Shown here: piece by piece, positions 14,040 through 24,471 of the stretch
Numbering within the stretch: position 1 is the first letter of the stretch
Layout of the letters: every line of letters starts with the position of its first letter
Assembly: GCA_030685235.1 (NCBI GenBank)
Contig: MU839304.1
Location: 1-32,024, forward strand
Direction: 5' to 3'
Source: Copromyces sp. CBS 386.78
Taxonomy: Eukaryota; Ascomycota; Sordariomycetes; Sordariales; Sordariaceae
Length of the DNA: 32,024 bases
The notes under the pieces: model-generated
Database searches by the model: none
What the model was told of the DNA's origin: nothing
The model's input: the letters and a program-made list of their open reading frames with translations, nothing else
Translations under genes and position numbers: made by a program

Positions 14040-14690
14040 ATATAAAATATATAAATTCTATTTTATTTACTTCGAATTCTATCTTTCTCTTAATTACTTA
14101 ACCCGAATAAATATCCTATACTATTTAGAACGTCTAATAATTTTCTTTAATAATTTTAACTATTATAATAATATTAGTATCGTCGGCGAAGCTAATAGTA
14201 ATTGTATTTTAAATAATAGTTAATTTACAATATAATAAAGTAATAAAGAGAATAAAAAGAATTAATAAAAGGAAGGAATTTTATAATACGTTTATTATAA
14301 TATTATAAAGTTAAGAGGTTTCGTTATCGAAAAAAAGAGAACCTTTTCTTCTAATAATAAAATTATTAACCTATTAGAAAATCTATTTCCAAAATCGTAT
14401 TTCCTATAATATATATAAAAACTATTTATAATTAATTTTATTAAATATACCCTTTAAATCGAAGAGTATAAAAAACGTTACGGCCTTAAATTTCTATATT
14501 ATATAAACTACGTTAGTAATTATTCGGATAGCGAATTCGGTTAAACGGCCTACCTAATTACTTATTTAGCCTTCTAAGAAGAAGTTATACTCTTCTGCTA
14601 TTTATATTAACTTTTTAATTATAAAGGTTTTAAAGATTTTTCTAACGTTATTTAAAAATAATATAGGCCGCTATACCCCGGCTAATTTTT
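14040..14690 (-). pseudogene. LINE C reverse transcriptase remnant with intact FADD
   Basis: The reading on the minus strand gives ISFADDTNIII at about 14,165-14,195, the catalytic motif C of LINE reverse transcriptases with both Asp residues kept. Upstream blocks correspond to those in copy A. Stops elsewhere break the frame, so the protein cannot be made as it stands. The intact motif may be chance, because RIP mutates only some sites, or it may mean that copy C passed through fewer rounds. Confidence 0.75.
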
Positions 14691-16361
14691 ATTATTTAGT
14701 ACTTTTTCTAAATTTTTTAAAAATAACTACTTTCGTATTCTTAAATTATTAGAGGAAATATCCGAACCGGAGGCTCGCTATAGCGAAAATCGTTATCGCC
14801 TACTTAAATAATTCCCTATATATTTTTAGAAATTTATTTAAAAATTAATTAATACCTAATATTTTATTAAATACTATTTTCGAAAGGATTTCCCGAATAT
14901 TTTCCTTAATAATTAAATTATTAATAAATATTAGAGTATTGGCGTTTAATAATTAAATTTAATTTAATAAATAGCTCGTCGGGACTTCTACTTTTAAAAA
15001 GAAATAATTGGTAAAAATATTTATTTTACTATTATAATTTTTAATTTTATTCGCCCATTTATTTTATTTAAAGGGTAATAATTTTAATACATTTATTAAA
15101 TAATAATTTTATATTTTAGCTTACCTTTCTAATAGTTAAAATTTATTTAGGTCTTTCAATGCGCTTATAATATAATTGTACTACTTCGCTCTTTAAATCT
15201 TCGTAATAAATTTCTTCTTTTTTATCGCCGCTTCTATAAATTCTCTTTAATTTAAAGGCGTCTAATTCCTAAATTAAACTTACTATTTCCGCCGTACTTG
15301 CTTCGTTACTATTTTATATTTTAAATTCTATTAGTCCGCTTATTTTCCCTAACTTTTCTTTTAATATAGGACGAATTCCTCCGTAATACTAACGAATTCG
15401 CCGTTAAACCTATTAAATCTTAATTCGAATTCTTTTATTATTTTAATCCCTTTTAAAATCGATATTCTTTTTTCCGCCGCTTCCTATACTTTTTCTACGT
15501 TTATTAAATTCTAATTAAACTTTTCCTCTATTTTTATTTTCCTATTTCTTTTTCTTATTTAAATTTATATTTTTTAAAAGTAATAATCCGAACTTATTTA
15601 CCCGCACTATTATATTCCCTAATATTCGGCTTCGATACTTTATAAAACCTATATGTAATCGATTATCCTATTTTTCTTTCCTTTAATTGTATTTCTGAAT
15701 TTTATTAATTCCTTACGGGGGGTAACGAAGCTAAACTTTTATTGCCGTACCTATATAAGTAACTTTATAGCGTCCGAATTAATTTTATTCTCTAAGTCCT
15801 AATTGGGGTAATAAAAGTTATAATCCCCTACAATTATATATTAACCGGCTAGGGGTCTTTCTTCGAAGAATTCGAAGAGGGGAAACCTTTACTAATATTT
15901 TAATATACTTTAAAAGAAAATAAGGAAGTAAATAAAGTAAACAATTATTAATTTTCGTAAATTCTTTAATATTACCGCAGCCTAATCTTTCCTAATTTAA
16001 AAATCTAAATCTTTTAAATTCTACTTCTTATTTATATAAATTACTATTCTACCCTTCTTTAAATAATTAATACTATAATATCTATTGCCCTTCGGCCAAT
16101 AAATATCCTTATTCAAATTTTTACTCAATTCTTAAATTAATATAATATTATAAATCTCTTCTTATTCGAATAGTATTTTCCCTCTCTTATATAATTTCCC
16201 TACATTCTAATAGAGTATTTTTAATTAAATTATTAATTACCCTATAAGAAGCTTCCTTCTAATCTAATAACGGGCTAGGGGGGTATTATTTCCTTAAAAA
16301 TAATAGTAGTAACCGAAGGCGTAATAGTAATAAAATTAATATAGGTATAATCGCCTACGCT

Positions 16362-16688
16362 TTAAAAGCGGGTATAAACGTTTATCGGGCTTATACCTAC
16401 GGGTTTCGGCCGAAAGCCACTTCTAATTTTCTTAGTGTAGCCTCTTTTTCTTCTTTTTATAAATAATTTCTTTAAAATCGCAATTAAATAGGAATTAGGA
16501 AGGGCGTTAAAAATTATAATATCCTCCTCCAATTCTATTATTAATTTTAATACTAATTTAATTAATCCTTTACGAATAATAAAGCCGCAAAGCCTTTTAA
16601 CGTAATTAATAAATACCTTTGTATAGGCTACTTTTACGAACGAATACTTCTTTTTATTAAAGGTAAAATACCCTAATTTCCTATACAA
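16362..16688 (-). pseudogene. LINE C internal open stretch, 108 codons
   Basis: This is the equivalent of 5,254-5,532 in copy A and starts at the same Met (MYRKLGYF). It stays open for 16 more codons beyond the end of the copy A version. A basic segment (KRRKRGYTKKIR) lies towards its C-terminus. Its position before the endonuclease fits the ORF1/ORF2 boundary of the LINE. No recognised domain. Confidence 0.5.
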
Positions 16689-17981
16689 TTTATAAAAAAT
16701 TAAAAAACTATTTTTATTCGAAGGATAATTCTCTTCTCCTATATACGGCCCTTCGTATTTAACTTTACTATAATAATTATAAGCGTCCTTCTAATAATAG
16801 AATCTCGCTATATATTCGAAATATTAATATTTAAAATGTTATTAGGCGGAGGCTGTAATTTAGAATAATTCGTATATATATACGCCGCTATTCTAAAGGA
16901 AAAAATTCTTTTAGAAGAAAATTACGGCCTTCGTAATTGTAATTTCTATTAAGAATATTCCTCTTTCTTCCCCTTCGTATTTCTTCTAAAGTTTAGCCTA
17001 AATAATTTTTACTTCCTTATTCTTCGCCCTTATTTCCTATATAACTAATTCGAATTATTTTATATCGATATTAACTTACAAAACTCTTTTAATTAAAATG
17101 GCTATAATATTTAAAAATACGACGGCCTTTTTTCTAAAGATTATTTTAATTTAAATTTAATATTTCTAATATTAGTCTTTAATTAATTCGTCGAAAATAA
17201 TTATGTAATTTCCGTTTATTACTATTTTAGTAATTGCGTAAACTATTTTATATAAATTCTCTTTTAAAATACCTTCGACGGCTTATTTTATATTATTATT
17301 CGAATGCGTAGTAAATTCGGTAGTAATTTAAGCCCCCTTAATAATAAATTAATATTTATAATTAAAAAGGATAAACTTCTTAATAATAATAGTAAGTAAA
17401 TAATAAAAAGTAGTGTTAACCTTATCCGATAATTTTTAGATAATATTAACCTATTTCTTCGGCGCTTCTTAAATATCTTTCTTTATTTCCTTCGAAATAA
17501 ATTTCTTCAAATTGTCGATATCCTTCTTAATAATAAATTAGGCTTCGGCGGCTTTATTTACTTTAAATATTTTAAACCCACTTTTCTTCGTAGAAATTTT
17601 CGCGAACTTAAAAAGGAACTTTCGAATTTAACGATAATTATCAATCGATATAGTAGTATAATCCGTAGTCTTATTCGCTATAGTAATAAATTTCTTTATA
17701 GTTTTATGGTTTTCCTCCGTCTTCTCCGAAATTTTTATAGTAAGTACGGCGTTAGGGTTGTTATATTTTAAAATATTTCCGAAGGGGTTGTAAATACTAT
17801 TTTCGAGCCTATTCGTATTTCTATTAATTGTTATCGGTAATAATAATTTAACGCTATCGCTATAGTCGTTGTAAGATATCGCGGAGGGGGTAAATAACCC
17901 TCCTAAATCGATTGCCGTTATCGGTTTTCGTTTTAGAGCACTTCTTAACCAGAAATCGGCGTTTCCGGTTTCGGCGTCGTT

Positions 17982-18006
17982 TTTATTTTTATTTTTATTT
18001 TTTTTT
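17982..18006. repeat. T-rich (TTTTTA)n junction between LINE C and Gypsy
   Basis: Three TTTTTA-like units followed by a T run sit exactly between the 5' end of LINE C and interrupted Gypsy integrase sequence. They may be target DNA, filler added when the LINE cDNA was joined, or a later expansion. Confidence 0.5.
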
Positions 18007-18009
18007 AAT

Positions 18010-18330
18010 AATAGAAAAACGTAATTAACCGAAATATCTGTCTATAGTACATAAGCTATAAGTATAGGCTTAAAATAGCCTACTTTAGTTCGTCGTAATA
18101 CTTTCGTCTTCGAATATACTAGGCAACCTTTATAGTAAACTCGAACAGCTTCTACTATACCTAATTAATACTAATATTCGTTTATCTATACCTATATTTT
18201 ATCTCTACCCGGATAGCCGGCCGTTAATAATAAATAGGTGCGGTAAATAAATTATAAATAAATAGCAGTATTATTAGGGTCGATAAATACCCTCCCTTTA
18301 TAGTAAACTTTACCTCCTACTATAGAACAT
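18010..18330 (-). pseudogene. Gypsy integrase N-terminal (zinc-binding) remnant, interrupted
   Basis: The minus strand reads AGYPGRDKI, where Gypsy integrases usually have GHPGRxKT, then VRVYYKGCLVYSKTKVLRRT. The latter fits the YVRxCxxCQRxK end of the HHCC zinc finger with one Cys turned to Tyr. A GYFKPI...TDISVNYVF run follows, matching the lead into the integrase core (GLLKPLPIP...WxDISMDFV). The DDE catalytic core itself is absent because LINE copy C begins here. In the live element this domain binds the integrase to DNA ends. Confidence 0.75.
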
Positions 18331-18413
18331 TCGGCGAAAGCGACTTTAAATTTCTTCTTAATATAGGGGCGCTATTTAATATAACTTAAGTCCCTTAAAT
18401 AATTAATAGCCTC

Positions 18414-18659
18414 TTATATTAGGGTTGACCGGTTATAACTCTCGTTAATAATATTATTAACTAACTTATTTAGTTCCTTTAAAGTATTTAGGGATAGTAG
18501 GAATATTTTTTCATCGAAATCGAAGTCGTTACTAATTATTATAGCTAATAAGGAGAAATACCCCTCCTTAAAACGAACGGGGTCGATAAATTTACAATTT
18601 TTTACTTTTAGGCGATAATCGTTTATATTTAAACGTATATCCTCTAACTTCCTATTCAA
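18414..18659 (-). pseudogene. Gypsy RNase H-integrase linker fragment, 81 codons
   Basis: This is the longest open stretch of the Gypsy remnant. It follows the RNase H block and precedes the zinc-binding region, where live elements carry the end of RNase H (often an ADALSRR-type motif) and a variable linker. Here I read NRKLEDIRLNINDYRLKVKN at the start, consistent with a degraded version. The fragment is not a gene of its own. Confidence 0.6.
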
Positions 18660-18679
18660 TATATTAAGGTAGAGATTTT

Positions 18680-19300
18680 GTAACTTTAGCGTATAGAAGA
18701 TTGAGAAATTAAATTGTAATAAGAATTGTAATTACCGTATATAGCGGGGTATAAATTACTTATTTATTGTAAAAGTCTTTAAATTCTTATAATCTATAAT
18801 AATATTAAAAAGTTACAAAGTACCCTCCAATTTTAGGTATTATTCTTCTAATACTTTAACGATAGTAAAGAATTCTTTATTGTATATATTGTAATTATAC
18901 TCTGCTATTAAATATTATATTAAGAAATACATAATTGGGTAGAATTCGCTATTATTCCTATATTAGGAAAGGGTACTTCTAGAAACCTAATTCGAAATAT
19001 CGGTTTCGACGACCGTTTCCTTAAACTAATTGTAAATCCGTAGGGTTGGTCCGCCAGTAAACGTAGCTTTTAAAATGTCAAAAGCGGATTACTATACTAT
19101 AATCTATAATTATTCTGCGTCCTTTTTCGTAAAGTCGTACAATAGTACCGCTATTATTAAAAAACCTTTAATAAAACGATAATAGAAGTTAGTAAATCCT
19201 AAAAAACTCTATAAAAGCTTCTTCGACGTCGGGGGTTACTAATTTATAATAGTTTTAACCTTTACTAAATCCGCTTTAATACTGCTAAGTATAATAATTA
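18680..19300 (-). pseudogene. Gypsy RNase H remnant
   Basis: Around 19,000-19,260 the minus strand reads FTNFYYRFIKGF, the Gypsy FxNFYRRFI landmark. About 60 residues later comes VVETDISN, equivalent to the catalytic ETDAS motif. Around 18,830-18,930 it reads EYNYNIYNKEFFTIVKVLEE, matching ECNYEIYDKELLAIVxAxEEW. The DKEL Asp is replaced by Asn, again a G-to-A change. In a live element this domain degrades the RNA strand of the RNA-DNA hybrid. Confidence 0.85.
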
Positions 19301-19329
19301 GTCTAAAATATTTTATTTTCTTAGTATAA

Positions 19330-19960
19330 AATTCGCACTTATCGATATTAATTTATAGGCTAGCCTTCTCTAAATAAATAAAAATATTATTTACGTACTT
19401 CTAATATTCATTTTCATTATCCGAAAAAATTAAGATATTATCTAAATAAGCGATTATATAAATATTTAGGATATTATACAAAATATCATTAATATAATTT
19501 TAAAATATATTAAATACTCCTTATAAGCCGAATAAATAAATAAATAATTCGAATAGGTTAAAGCGGGTAATAAACGTTATTAATTATTCGTATCCTTCCG
19601 TAATATAAATATAGTTAAAAGCGGCGATAATATTTAATTTAGTAAAAATCTTTATTTTATAAATAGCGTTAAAAGTTTCCTTAATTAAAGGGAACGGGTA
19701 GCGGCTTTTAAAAATAATATTATTAATCCCCCTATAATTTATATAAATCCTAATATTTCCGCTTAACTTCTATACTAATAAAATCTAAGAAGCGGCTTCT
19801 GATTACGAAGGATAAATAAACCTATTATGGAAATTCTCGTCGATTTACTTCTTAATTACGTTTAATTCGTTAGGGTTAAATACTTTTAATTTTATATAGG
19901 GCGCCTATTTTCCCGGGCGGAATTCGATTTTAAAATTGCAAAAGTAGTAAGGGAGTAAGA
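19330..19960 (-). pseudogene. Gypsy reverse transcriptase remnant
   Basis: The minus strand reads IDENFHNRFIYPS, SEAAS and KLSGNIRIYINYRGIN, then RYPFPLI and KIFTKLNIIAAFNYI. These are the standard Gypsy RT blocks (FIRPSxSP, GxxRxCVDYRxLN, RYPLPLI, FTKLDLRxAYxxI). The catalytic motif at 19,434-19,452 reads AYLDNI, where AYLDDI is expected, so the second Asp has become Asn. FTKLD has become FTKLN. Both are single G-to-A changes of the kind RIP makes. Stops break the frame between blocks. Confidence 0.92.
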
Positions 19961-20899
19961 CTATTATATTACGAAGTTTAAAAATATTGAAATAATTCTA
20001 ATATTATTTAAGAAGCTTTTCCTTAATTTAAACGTCGGTTTTAAGCGGTTTATCGGCCTTTTCGTAAAACTTAGCCACGTCTTCCTCTATAATACTAGCG
20101 GCGAATCTAATAGTTTTATAACGTTCGAAATCCTCGTCTATATTACTATTAAGGTAAATATATTTAGCGATCTTTATTATTCAAATAACAACCTTAAATC
20201 CTTTACTAGTATAAACGTTAATTTATAAATAATAATATTTACCTAGCAATTTCTTATATTTAACGCTATTACTATCTTAAATCTCTTATTCTATTTCTAG
20301 GATAAAATTCGCCAAACTATTAAGTATATTGTAATTATAATTGTATTTAATTCCTATCCCTACCCCTCTATTAATAACGCCTTTATTATTTTTATATTCT
20401 TTAAACTCTAGGGCGCCCCCTTTTACTTCTTTAGCCCGAACTTCCTCCTCCGCCTTAGCCTCTTCTAAAATCTTATAGAATTTTACGTACGAAAGACAGA
20501 ATATTCGTAAATAATACTTCTCGTATAACCAATTGAAATTAGCGGCCGTTATATCCCTAATATTTATAAGGTTAATTAATTCGTTCGAAAAATACGTTTT
20601 ATATACTATAATACGGTAATAGGGGTTGGATCTTCGCTAACGAATTATAATATAGTAAATAGTAAGCTTAGTCCGCTTAGGAGCCTCGGTAACGGTATTT
20701 ACAATTAGGGCGGGAATTAGGGTATTAGGGGTATTATTTTTAATAATATCGGGAACGGAGTCCGCAATTAGAATATTAGAGCCGACTACTTCCGTTATAT
20801 TTTATATAGTCTTATAATAACGTATATAAATATATTTCTAAACCTTAAGCGCGTACTATAAAAAGGGTAAAAGGTCTACGGGAAGGTAATAATTTATAT

Positions 20900-21200
20900 A
20901 ATAATTAATAAAAGTAATAGCGCCGTTTAGCTATAATATTGTAGGGTTATAAAGTTTAAGTTATAATATATTTAAAATAATGGAATAGTTGTCGGCTAGG
21001 TTATAAATTAATATAGTAATCGTTTTTATATAGTAACTAATCCGCAATTAAACTTCGTAATAATAAGTAATAAAATCCTTAGGTACGCCGTCTACTAAAT
21101 ATAAGGCCTTTAGTTTAAGGAACTTTAATAGCGGCATAATATAACGAACGGTAAAACCGTAATCGATAAAAACGAAAATAGAATATCCGCTATTAATTAG
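20900..21200 (-). pseudogene. Gypsy aspartic protease remnant
   Basis: At 21,177-21,194 the minus strand reads NSGYSI, corresponding to the active-site motif DSGAS of retroviral-type aspartic proteases, with the catalytic Asp turned to Asn. Downstream come a YLVDGVPKDFITYYYEV run (family LxDGxxxxxITxxxxxxL) and then NILxLKLYNPTI, matching the ILGMxWLxxHNPxIDW end of the domain. The protease would cleave the Gag-Pol polyprotein. Confidence 0.8.
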
Positions 21201-21628
21201 AATAATATATTTACTTCGTTAACTACGCAATCTATAAATAATTTAAATAGAAAGGAGGATAGAATTATTATTATAGCTATTTAAATTTAAATTCTTAAAT
21301 TAAATTATTTTTAAATTTATTAAATTATTTACCTCCTCTTCTATTATTATTATAAATAATAGCCTCTCTAAGCGATTTAATAGAGAAGTAGCGTATTTCC
21401 TACGCTATACTCCGTAAATTGGGCAAGAATTAGAATAGGGGTTATAGTAGGAGTAGTAGGCTTATTAATAATAATAGTATTAATGTAAACGCTATTGTTA
21501 CTATTATTACTGTAACTGGTCTAATTTATAGCGGATTTACTATAATTATTATTACCGCCTCTACCGCAACGGTTATAGCGGTCGTACTCCCTCTACTCCT
21601 TAGGGATACCGGTATTAATATTATTACG

Positions 21629-21670
21629 GTATTTATAAACGTAATAACCAAAGTTAGTACAACGCTTACA
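21629..21670 (-). pseudogene. Gag CCHC zinc knuckle remnant, His and last Cys lost
   Basis: The minus strand reads CKRCTNFGYYVYKY. The spacing is exactly C-x2-C-x4-H-x4-C, but His and the last Cys are both Tyr. CAY to TAY (His to Tyr) is a C-to-T change and TGY to TAY (Cys to Tyr) a G-to-A change, so both fit RIP. A K/R/N/G-rich tail follows. In the live element the knuckle packages genomic RNA. Confidence 0.75.
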
Positions 21671-21699
21671 AAAACTATTCTACATATAGTAATTAATAA

Positions 21700-22930
21700 C
21701 TACTTTATTAATTATACGAAATAATTAAACGTTAACGGCTTTTATAATATCGAAATTTATAGTAGTACTACTTTAATTAACAATACGCTCGGGGGTAACG
21801 GTATTACCGGTATTAGTAGTATTATTCTTAAAATAAATATTAATTTTATTACGCTCATTACGCTCTTTTAAATTAGTGGCGAATTTATAATAGAATATAA
21901 ACTATCCGTTAAAATCGTTATAAATTAAGGTATCTTACTAATAAGCAATAATATCGCGGATTTTATTCGTAACCTTTATTTTTAAATAATAAATCTTTAT
22001 AGCATCGTCGAAATTATATTTATTAATGATAGTAACAAACTTATCTTTAAAATCGAACTATTTCGTACCTTTAATTATTTTTAGAAATTCGAAATCGTAA
22101 TATATTTTAAAGGTAAGGTCTATATAATTATATTTAATACCAAAATAGGTAAGGAAGGCCTCCGCATTCTCCTAATTCTATTTAATCGGGTCCTCCTCTT
22201 TAATAATAAGTATTATATATAGTAATAGAATTTTAAAGGCGTTACTTCCAAAATATAAGGAAATTTACGCAAACTTATAACGTTTATCCTAATCGAACTA
22301 CTAAGCGTCTTAGAACTAATACAATTAAATTTTATTACGCTAATCCTAAAAAGCTTTGATACGTTTAATAGTAAAAGTATCTTTACTAATATAAATAACG
22401 GAATTTTTATTTATACAGATTTTCGGGGTAGCTATAATAATTTCGTTGTTAGAATTAGGGGCGGGGATAGAAGCGGACGGAATAATTTTATCGCGAATAG
22501 CCTTCTTAAAAATTTTAATTTAAATTTTAGCAATCTTCCTAAATTTAGTATTAACTTCGCTAGAAGTAATAAAATTGTACTTTAATTAAAGAACTTCTTA
22601 TTAAAAGGTAGTAATAATATTATCTTAAATTATAATTTACTAATAAATAATTTCTAAAGAATTTTGAATAACGCTAACGAATATATTAATTTAAACGAAG
22701 TCCGCGTAAATTAATTATACGAAAGCAATAATAACGTAAAGGAAAGTAGCGTATTAAGCGAATTCAAAAGCGGTATTAAGGATCTCTTCTGCAATTAAAT
22801 TTTTTAGGCGCTAAGAAACGGCGCTGTTAAGGGATTCGGTAATATTTTCAAAAAATTATTCGTATTTAAAACCGACGATAGCGTTAATTATAGAAATAGC
22901 AACGTCGAAATTAATAACGGGGGCCGATAT
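21700..22930 (-). pseudogene. Gypsy gag remnant
   Basis: This stretch lies between the 5' LTR and the zinc knuckle, where Gypsy elements encode capsid. Short stretches look coding on the minus strand, but stops are frequent and I can name no landmark with certainty. The call is positional. Confidence 0.5.
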
Positions 22931-23414
22931 TTATAATAATTAACTTAATTAATATACTTACTTATTACCTTATAGCGTAAACGGAATTTATTAGCTACCT
23001 TATAGCTAATTATAATACGACGAAAAAGAAGTATAATCGTAATACAATAAAAGAGAAATATAGTCGCCATACGACGAATCTTAATCTTAGTCGCAGTACG
23101 ACGAAATCGCAGGCTCGTCGGAAATACTTACGACGGCAGCGGCGATAAATTTATTTTGAAGTATACGCACGTAGTATAATAAAAAGGTACAACTAATTAT
23201 TACGGGGTAGGATACCGTTAGGGGTGAGGTTGGATAAATATAATTATACGAGGAAGGAAAGCAGGAGGAGGGAGGAGTGCGGTCTAGATATAGGGCAGGC
23301 TGTACCGTACCCAGGATCCAGACCGAGGCCCACTGGTGCGTGCGTACATGCGGTCCTATTGGCCAATGGCCAATGGACTCGACTATGCAGTGCCCAGTAC
23401 TATGTGCCATAACA
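22930..23414 (-). repeat. 5' LTR of the Gypsy element (approximate inner end)
   Basis: Read on the minus strand, the LTR starts at 23,414 with TGTTATGGCACA, a typical fungal Gypsy LTR start. It precedes gag at the right distance. The inner end is not certain: I could not identify a matching CA terminus or a primer-binding site, probably because RIP altered both. Composition changes within the LTR. The outer part (about 23,224-23,414) is GC-rich and keeps CpA/TpG, while the inner part is AT-rich with short repeats around cgtacgacga. Fourteen bases (23,415-23,428) separate it from LINE fragment D. Confidence 0.6.
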
Positions 23415-23428
23415 GGTAATCCTGTGAT

Positions 23429-23706
23429 AAAGGAGCGGCGTACGAAAATAATATTTCGATTATTCTAATAATTAAATCGAAGGCGGTAGAAGGAAAGTAG
23501 TTCGTTTATTAAAGCGGTAGGTAAATATTACTATAAATAGAATCGAAATAGAGTAGGCGCGATTTATTCGCGACTAAAAGGAATTTACGGTTTTTATCCG
23601 ACGGCGTTTATCGCCGCACGGTTTCCTCTAGAGAACTAGGAGAAGTACCCTATGCCAATAAGGCGCTATAAATAAGTAGCATAGGGAATAAGACTATTAT
23701 TATTAT
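23429..23706 (+). mobile_element. LINE fragment D, last 280 bases only, plus strand
   Basis: This is the reverse complement of the first 260 bases of LINE A beyond the tail (A positions about 64-320), so it runs opposite to copies A-C. It includes the conserved 3' UTR (tttcctctagagaactagg) and ends in an (ATT)n tail at 23,696-23,706. It is an extreme 5' truncation. It is less altered than copies A-C. Confidence 0.85.
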
Positions 23707-24471
23707 CTATAAATAATTTAAAATAATATATATAAAGGTTTCTTTACTTACTTCGTAAAAATAGATTAATATTATAATATCCGGAATTTTCCTTTGGAAG
23801 AGGAAGGACCGGAAGTTTATAATTTCCGTCCTTACTTAGGTAAAAAGGGAATTCTTCGTTTTAAATAATAAATATTATTAGTTATTATTTTCTAATTATT
23901 AAACTTTCTTCCTTTTTCGTTTCGTACTAATTATATACTATTTTATAATATTATTATTAAACTTCGGCTTAAAATTAGTAATAGTAAATTCGTATTATCG
24001 GTTTTATTTAGTTACTATTCTTATTAATTAGTAATTATAGTACGATACTTACTCTTTTATTATTACCTCTTCTAATTACCTTTTACGGTCTATAGCAGTT
24101 AATTTTAGTATTTACAATAGGGGCGGCGGTACCCCCATTATAGCGGCGTAATCTATAATTTTATTTATTATAGCAATAAATTTCTTTATAATTTTATCGT
24201 CTTCTTCTATTTCTTCCGAAGTCTTTATAGTAAATATAGTATTAAAATCGTTACATTTTAAAATACTTCCGAAGGGGTTATAAATACTATTTTCAAACCT
24301 ATTCGTACTTCCGTCAATCGTTATCGGCAGCGACGGCTCAATACTATCGCTACAATCGTCGCAGGATATCGCGAAGGGAGTAAATAACCCTCCTAAATCG
24401 ATTGCCGTTGTCGGTTTTCGTTTTGGAGCACTTCCTAACCAGAAATCGGCGTTTCCGGTTTCGGCGTCGTT
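23707..24471 (-). mobile_element. LINE copy E, internally deleted, minus strand
   Basis: The left part (23,707-24,140) matches LINE A positions about 1,808-2,240. The right part (24,141-24,471) matches LINE A positions about 6,495-6,824, the 5' end. About 4.25 kb, including endonuclease and RT, is missing between them. The join at about 24,140 has a short microhomology (gtta in both parents). The 3' part of the element is also absent, cut where fragment D ends. E keeps more CpA sites than A-C and has a long open frame. Confidence 0.8.
24112..24471 (-). pseudogene. LINE ORF1 N-terminal fragment, best preserved copy (copy E)
   Basis: The frame is open from the LINE 5' end across the deletion join and on into flanking DNA to about 24,558. 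Inside the element it reads ETGNADFWLGSAPKRKPTTA, followed by an acidic stretch (SCDDCSDSIEPS) and SEEIEEDDKIIKKFIAI, a possible short helical region. The same residues can be traced in copies A (near 6,400-6,820) and C (near 17,550-17,980) with stops. LINE ORF1 proteins bind element RNA, but I see no recognised domain in this part. The open frame in flanking DNA is probably accidental. Confidence 0.55.

Larger units (their letters stand above)
11215..17982 (-). mobile_element. LINE copy C, probably full-length, RIP-degraded
   Basis: Copy C is collinear with copy A over its whole length and shares its 5' end (gtttcggcgtcgt at 17,968-17,980). It contains the ORF1 N-terminus near the right end, the 108-codon open stretch at 16,362-16,688, an endonuclease, an RT and the 3' UTR. 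The RT motif at 14,173-14,190 still reads FADDTN, so this is the only copy in the window with both catalytic Asp residues. The endonuclease GSDH position (15,577-15,594) reads SSDYYF, with His changed to Tyr. Its 5' end abuts Gypsy integrase sequence through a T-rich stretch (17,982-18,006), so it inserted into that element. Confidence 0.85.
18007..23414 (-). mobile_element. Ty3/Gypsy LTR retrotransposon, RIP-degraded, truncated in integrase
   Basis: Minus-strand translation recovers the standard chromovirus/Gypsy order: 5' LTR (about 22,930-23,414), gag with a CCHC zinc knuckle remnant (21,629-21,670), protease (about 20,900-21,200), RT (about 19,330-19,960), RNase H (about 18,680-19,300) and the integrase zinc-binding region (about 18,010-18,330). 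Sequence stops being Gypsy-like where LINE copy C begins, so the integrase core, the C-terminal domain and the 3' LTR are missing. They may lie left of this window, beyond the LINE block. All domains contain stops and transition changes of the RIP type. Protease before RT and RNase H before integrase separate it from Ty1/Copia, in which integrase precedes RT. Confidence 0.9.

Noticed and set aside
23087..23468. Overlapping open frames of 62-107 codons on both strands
   Set aside because: They lie inside the Gypsy LTR, overlap each other on opposite strands, and exist only because the LTR is GC-rich and unmutated. No protein features.
23429..24471. Twin-priming inversion of a single LINE insertion
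   Set aside because: In twin priming the inverted 5' part lies upstream of the 3' part. Here the inverted piece lies beyond the tail, so D and E are separate insertions or a rearrangement.
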